Source of the DNA: Pseudomonadota bacterium | GTDB lineage: Bacteria; Pseudomonadota; Alphaproteobacteria; Sphingomonadales; Sphingomonadaceae | Direction: 5' to 3' | Assembly (NCBI GenBank): GCA_023392555.1 | Contig: JAEVYW010000248.1 | Location: 1-6,886 of the forward strand | DNA: 6,886 nucleotides | Part shown: one piece after another, positions 6,228 to 6,886 of the stretch | Numbering within the stretch: the first letter of the stretch is position 1 | How the letters are laid out: each line of letters starts with the position of its first letter | The notes under the pieces: generated by a model | Seen by the model: only the letters and a program-made list of their open reading frames with translations | Told to the model about the DNA's origin: nothing | Databases searched by the model: none | Made by a program: the position numbers and the translations under genes

Positions 6228-6644
6228 TCAGTCGTCATCGTCTCGATCGCGGTGCCGGCGATGATGCCGCCAGCGGTCGTCCCGATCGCGGTCTGAGCGA
6301 CGGTGGTGGCGCCACCGGCGGTCGTAGCGATAGCCGTAATAGCGATAATCGTCGTAGTCGTAGTATCTCGGCGCATAGCGGTATCGGTAAGTCCGCACCC
6401 GGTACGGATAATAGCCATAGGGCTGGTAATATCCGTATGCGGGATAGCCGTAGCCGTATGCTTGATAGCCATAGCCGTACCCCGGATAGCCATATCCGCC
6501 GAGGACTATGGTGACGGCCGGGCGAGAGGCCCGGTGATAGTAGCTATGGTGGTGCCTGTAGGTGCGTTCGTGCGCGGCGGCCGGCATTGCCACGACCGTG
6601 GTTGCAACCGCGGCGGCGGTAGCGAGGATGGGGCCTCGAAGCAT
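6228..6644 (-). CDS. Small exported Tyr/Gly-rich and Arg/Asp/His-rich repeat protein
   Basis: The 138-residue product starts with a clear signal peptide (MLRGPILATAAAVATTVVAM, then PAAA-H, cut after about residue 24). Next comes a His/Tyr stretch (29-37), a short hydrophobic piece AVTIVLGG (43-50), and a low-complexity region of YGY/YPGYGYGY units (50-83). A basic-aromatic part follows (YRVRTYRYRYAPRYYDYDDY, 81-100). The end is two near copies of a unit of the form RWRHHRR-DRDRDD (about 109-136). The ATG at 6644 has an excellent ribosome binding site, GGAAGGAGG, a few bases upstream; an ATG 18 bases earlier would place the Shine-Dalgarno sequence inside the gene and is rejected. I do not recognise a named family. 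Similar short Tyr/Arg-rich secreted proteins are often annotated as hypothetical in Alphaproteobacteria. It should lie in the periplasm or at the outer surface. Its leader has a strong inverted repeat and a tandem repeat that suggest control. Confidence 0.85.
   Translation of the reverse strand: MLRGPILATAAAVATTVVAMPAAAHERTYRHHHSYYHRASRPAVTIVLGGYGYPGYGYGYQAYGYGYPAYGYYQPYGYYPYRVRTYRYRYAPRYYDYDDYRYYGYRYDRRWRHHRRSDRDRDDRWRHHRRHRDRDDDD
6231..6323 (-). repeat. Duplicated Arg/His/Asp-coding unit at the 3' end of the Tyr-rich protein gene
   Basis: Two adjacent copies encode RWRHHRRSDRDRDD and RWRHHRRHRDRDDD. They are similar in DNA as well as protein, which points to a tandem duplication inside the gene. 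Confidence 0.6.
6396..6497 (-). repeat. Short imperfect repeats coding YGY units
   Basis: Repeated six-base to twelve-base units, visible on the plus strand as ATAGCCGTA and ATAGCCATA variants, encode GYGYPxYGY-like units at residues 50-83 of the Tyr-rich protein. Such a run can expand or shrink by slippage. Confidence 0.6.
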
Positions 6645-6675
6645 ATTTGCCTCCTTCCCCACCGCCTAGGCAAAT
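6645..6675 (-). promoter_or_regulatory. Perfect inverted repeat enclosing the ribosome binding site of the Tyr-rich protein gene
   Basis: ATTTGCCT (6645-6652) and AGGCAAAT (6668-6675) on the plus strand form a perfect eight-pair stem with a 15-base loop. In the mRNA the 3' arm, AGGCAAAU, lies directly against the AUG and includes the last part of the GGAGG ribosome binding site; the rest of that site is in the loop. The 5' arm runs into a GCCTAGGC palindrome. This could be an RNA structure limiting translation or an operator for a dimeric repressor. Confidence 0.5.
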
Positions 6676-6690
6676 GAGGCGCCGACTCAC

Positions 6691-6708
6691 CTGAATTGCG
6701 ACTGAATT
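6691..6708 (-). promoter_or_regulatory. Tandem CTGAATT repeat, candidate regulator binding site
   Basis: CTGAATT occurs at 6691-6697 and again at 6702-6708, with a period of 11 bases, about one helical turn. The pair lies roughly 47-64 bases upstream of the ATG of the Tyr-rich protein gene. Direct repeats with this spacing are typical of sites for OmpR-type response regulators. The regulator is not identified. Confidence 0.4.
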
Positions 6709-6794
6709 ACCGTGTCGCTGCGGTTCTGAAGCGATCGAGCCGCGTTCGGCCCGGCGTGCAAGGTGGTACGGCTGAAGAGAGCGACGCAACAAAG

Positions 6795-6820
6795 TGACCG
6801 CTTCCGACCCATTGCGGACA
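6795..6820. repeat. Intergenic hairpin resembling a dispersed sphingomonad element
   Basis: TGACCGC (6795-6801) and GCGGACA (6814-6820) form a seven-position stem with one mismatch around the loop TTCCGACCCATT. It begins right after the stop codon of the transporter gene on the minus strand. From memory, sequences of the form AATGTCCGC-N12-GCGGACATT are scattered between genes in many sphingomonad genomes; this copy has one degenerate arm. It may act as a transcript end. Confidence 0.45.
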
Positions 6821-6886
6821 TTACTTCGACAAGGCGCGCTTCGCCCCGAACGCGATGAAGACACCGCCAGTCACTCGGTCCAAGCC
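6821..6886 (-). CDS. LysE-family transporter, last 21 codons only
   Basis: The gene enters from the right edge, so only the C-terminal end is in the window. It reads GLDRVTGGVFIAFGAKRALS followed by Lys and a TAA stop. The pattern LDR-x-(S/T)GG-x-F-I-x-x-G-x-x-x-AL close to the stop is characteristic of the last membrane helix and tail of LysE/RhtB-type exporters, which move amino acids or similar small molecules out of the cell across the inner membrane. The frame is the only one on this strand giving such a sequence. The call rests on a short stretch, and the substrate cannot be judged. Confidence 0.7.
   Translation of the reverse strand, partial: GLDRVTGGVFIAFGAKRALSK

Noticed and set aside
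6645..6662. Six-residue upstream extension of the Tyr-rich protein
   Set aside because: It would translate the strong Shine-Dalgarno sequence itself; the ATG at 6644 has ideal spacing and a better signal peptide start.
6303..6677. Forward 124-residue Val/Ile/Ala-rich open frame resembling a membrane protein
   Set aside because: It is the antisense of the Tyr/Arg codons of the Tyr-rich protein gene; antisense of TAY and CGN codons gives Val/Ile/Ala runs automatically.

Overview
The window is GC-rich and gene-dense, with short intergenic gaps. It looks like chromosomal DNA from an alphaproteobacterium, most likely a sphingomonad. Supporting signs are the alanine/proline-rich TonB-type protein, a SleB-type cell wall hydrolase, a perfect CtrA-type site (TTAA-N7-TTAAC), and an intergenic hairpin that resembles, from memory, a dispersed sphingomonad element. 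This placement is inference. No rRNA, tRNA, CRISPR array, insertion sequence or phage gene was seen.

Layout. (1) 1-1353 (+): an unrecognised, probably exported, beta-rich protein that is probably cut at its 5' end by the window edge. (2) 1354-1589: a convergent gap with a hairpin just after the stop codon and a possible broken small gene. (3) 1590-2662 (-): an acyltransferase-3 family membrane protein interrupted by a one-base frameshift at a four-base homopolymer. (4) 2663-2788: a divergent intergenic region. (5) 2789-3496 (+): an exported YkuD-type L,D-transpeptidase with an unusual helical tail. (6) 3524-4771 (-): a SleB-type cell wall hydrolase, convergent with the transpeptidase and 27 bases from it. 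(7) 4768-6069 (-): a J-like domain, a membrane segment, a long Ala/Pro linker and a TonB C-terminal domain in one chain. Its stop codon overlaps the hydrolase start (ATGA), so the two genes look like one translationally coupled operon. (8) 6070-6227: a regulatory gap with the CtrA-type site and a hairpin. (9) 6228-6644 (-): a small exported Tyr/Gly- and Arg/Asp/His-rich repeat protein whose ribosome binding site lies in a perfect inverted repeat. (10) 6821-6886 (-): the last 21 codons of a LysE-family transporter.

How the genes may work together. Three of the seven clear genes concern the cell envelope barrier: peptidoglycan cross-linking or remodelling (L,D-transpeptidase), peptidoglycan cleavage (SleB-type hydrolase) and a membrane-spanning TonB-like protein co-translated with the hydrolase. 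The CtrA-type site ahead of the TonB-like/hydrolase pair suggests the pair is tied to the cell cycle. The most unusual items are the J-like/TonB fusion that lacks the HPD motif, the CtrA-type site controlling it, and the leader hairpin of the Tyr-rich protein gene. The acyltransferase frameshift, and perhaps a second one in the 1.4-1.66 kb gap, could be either real gene decay or base-level assembly errors.
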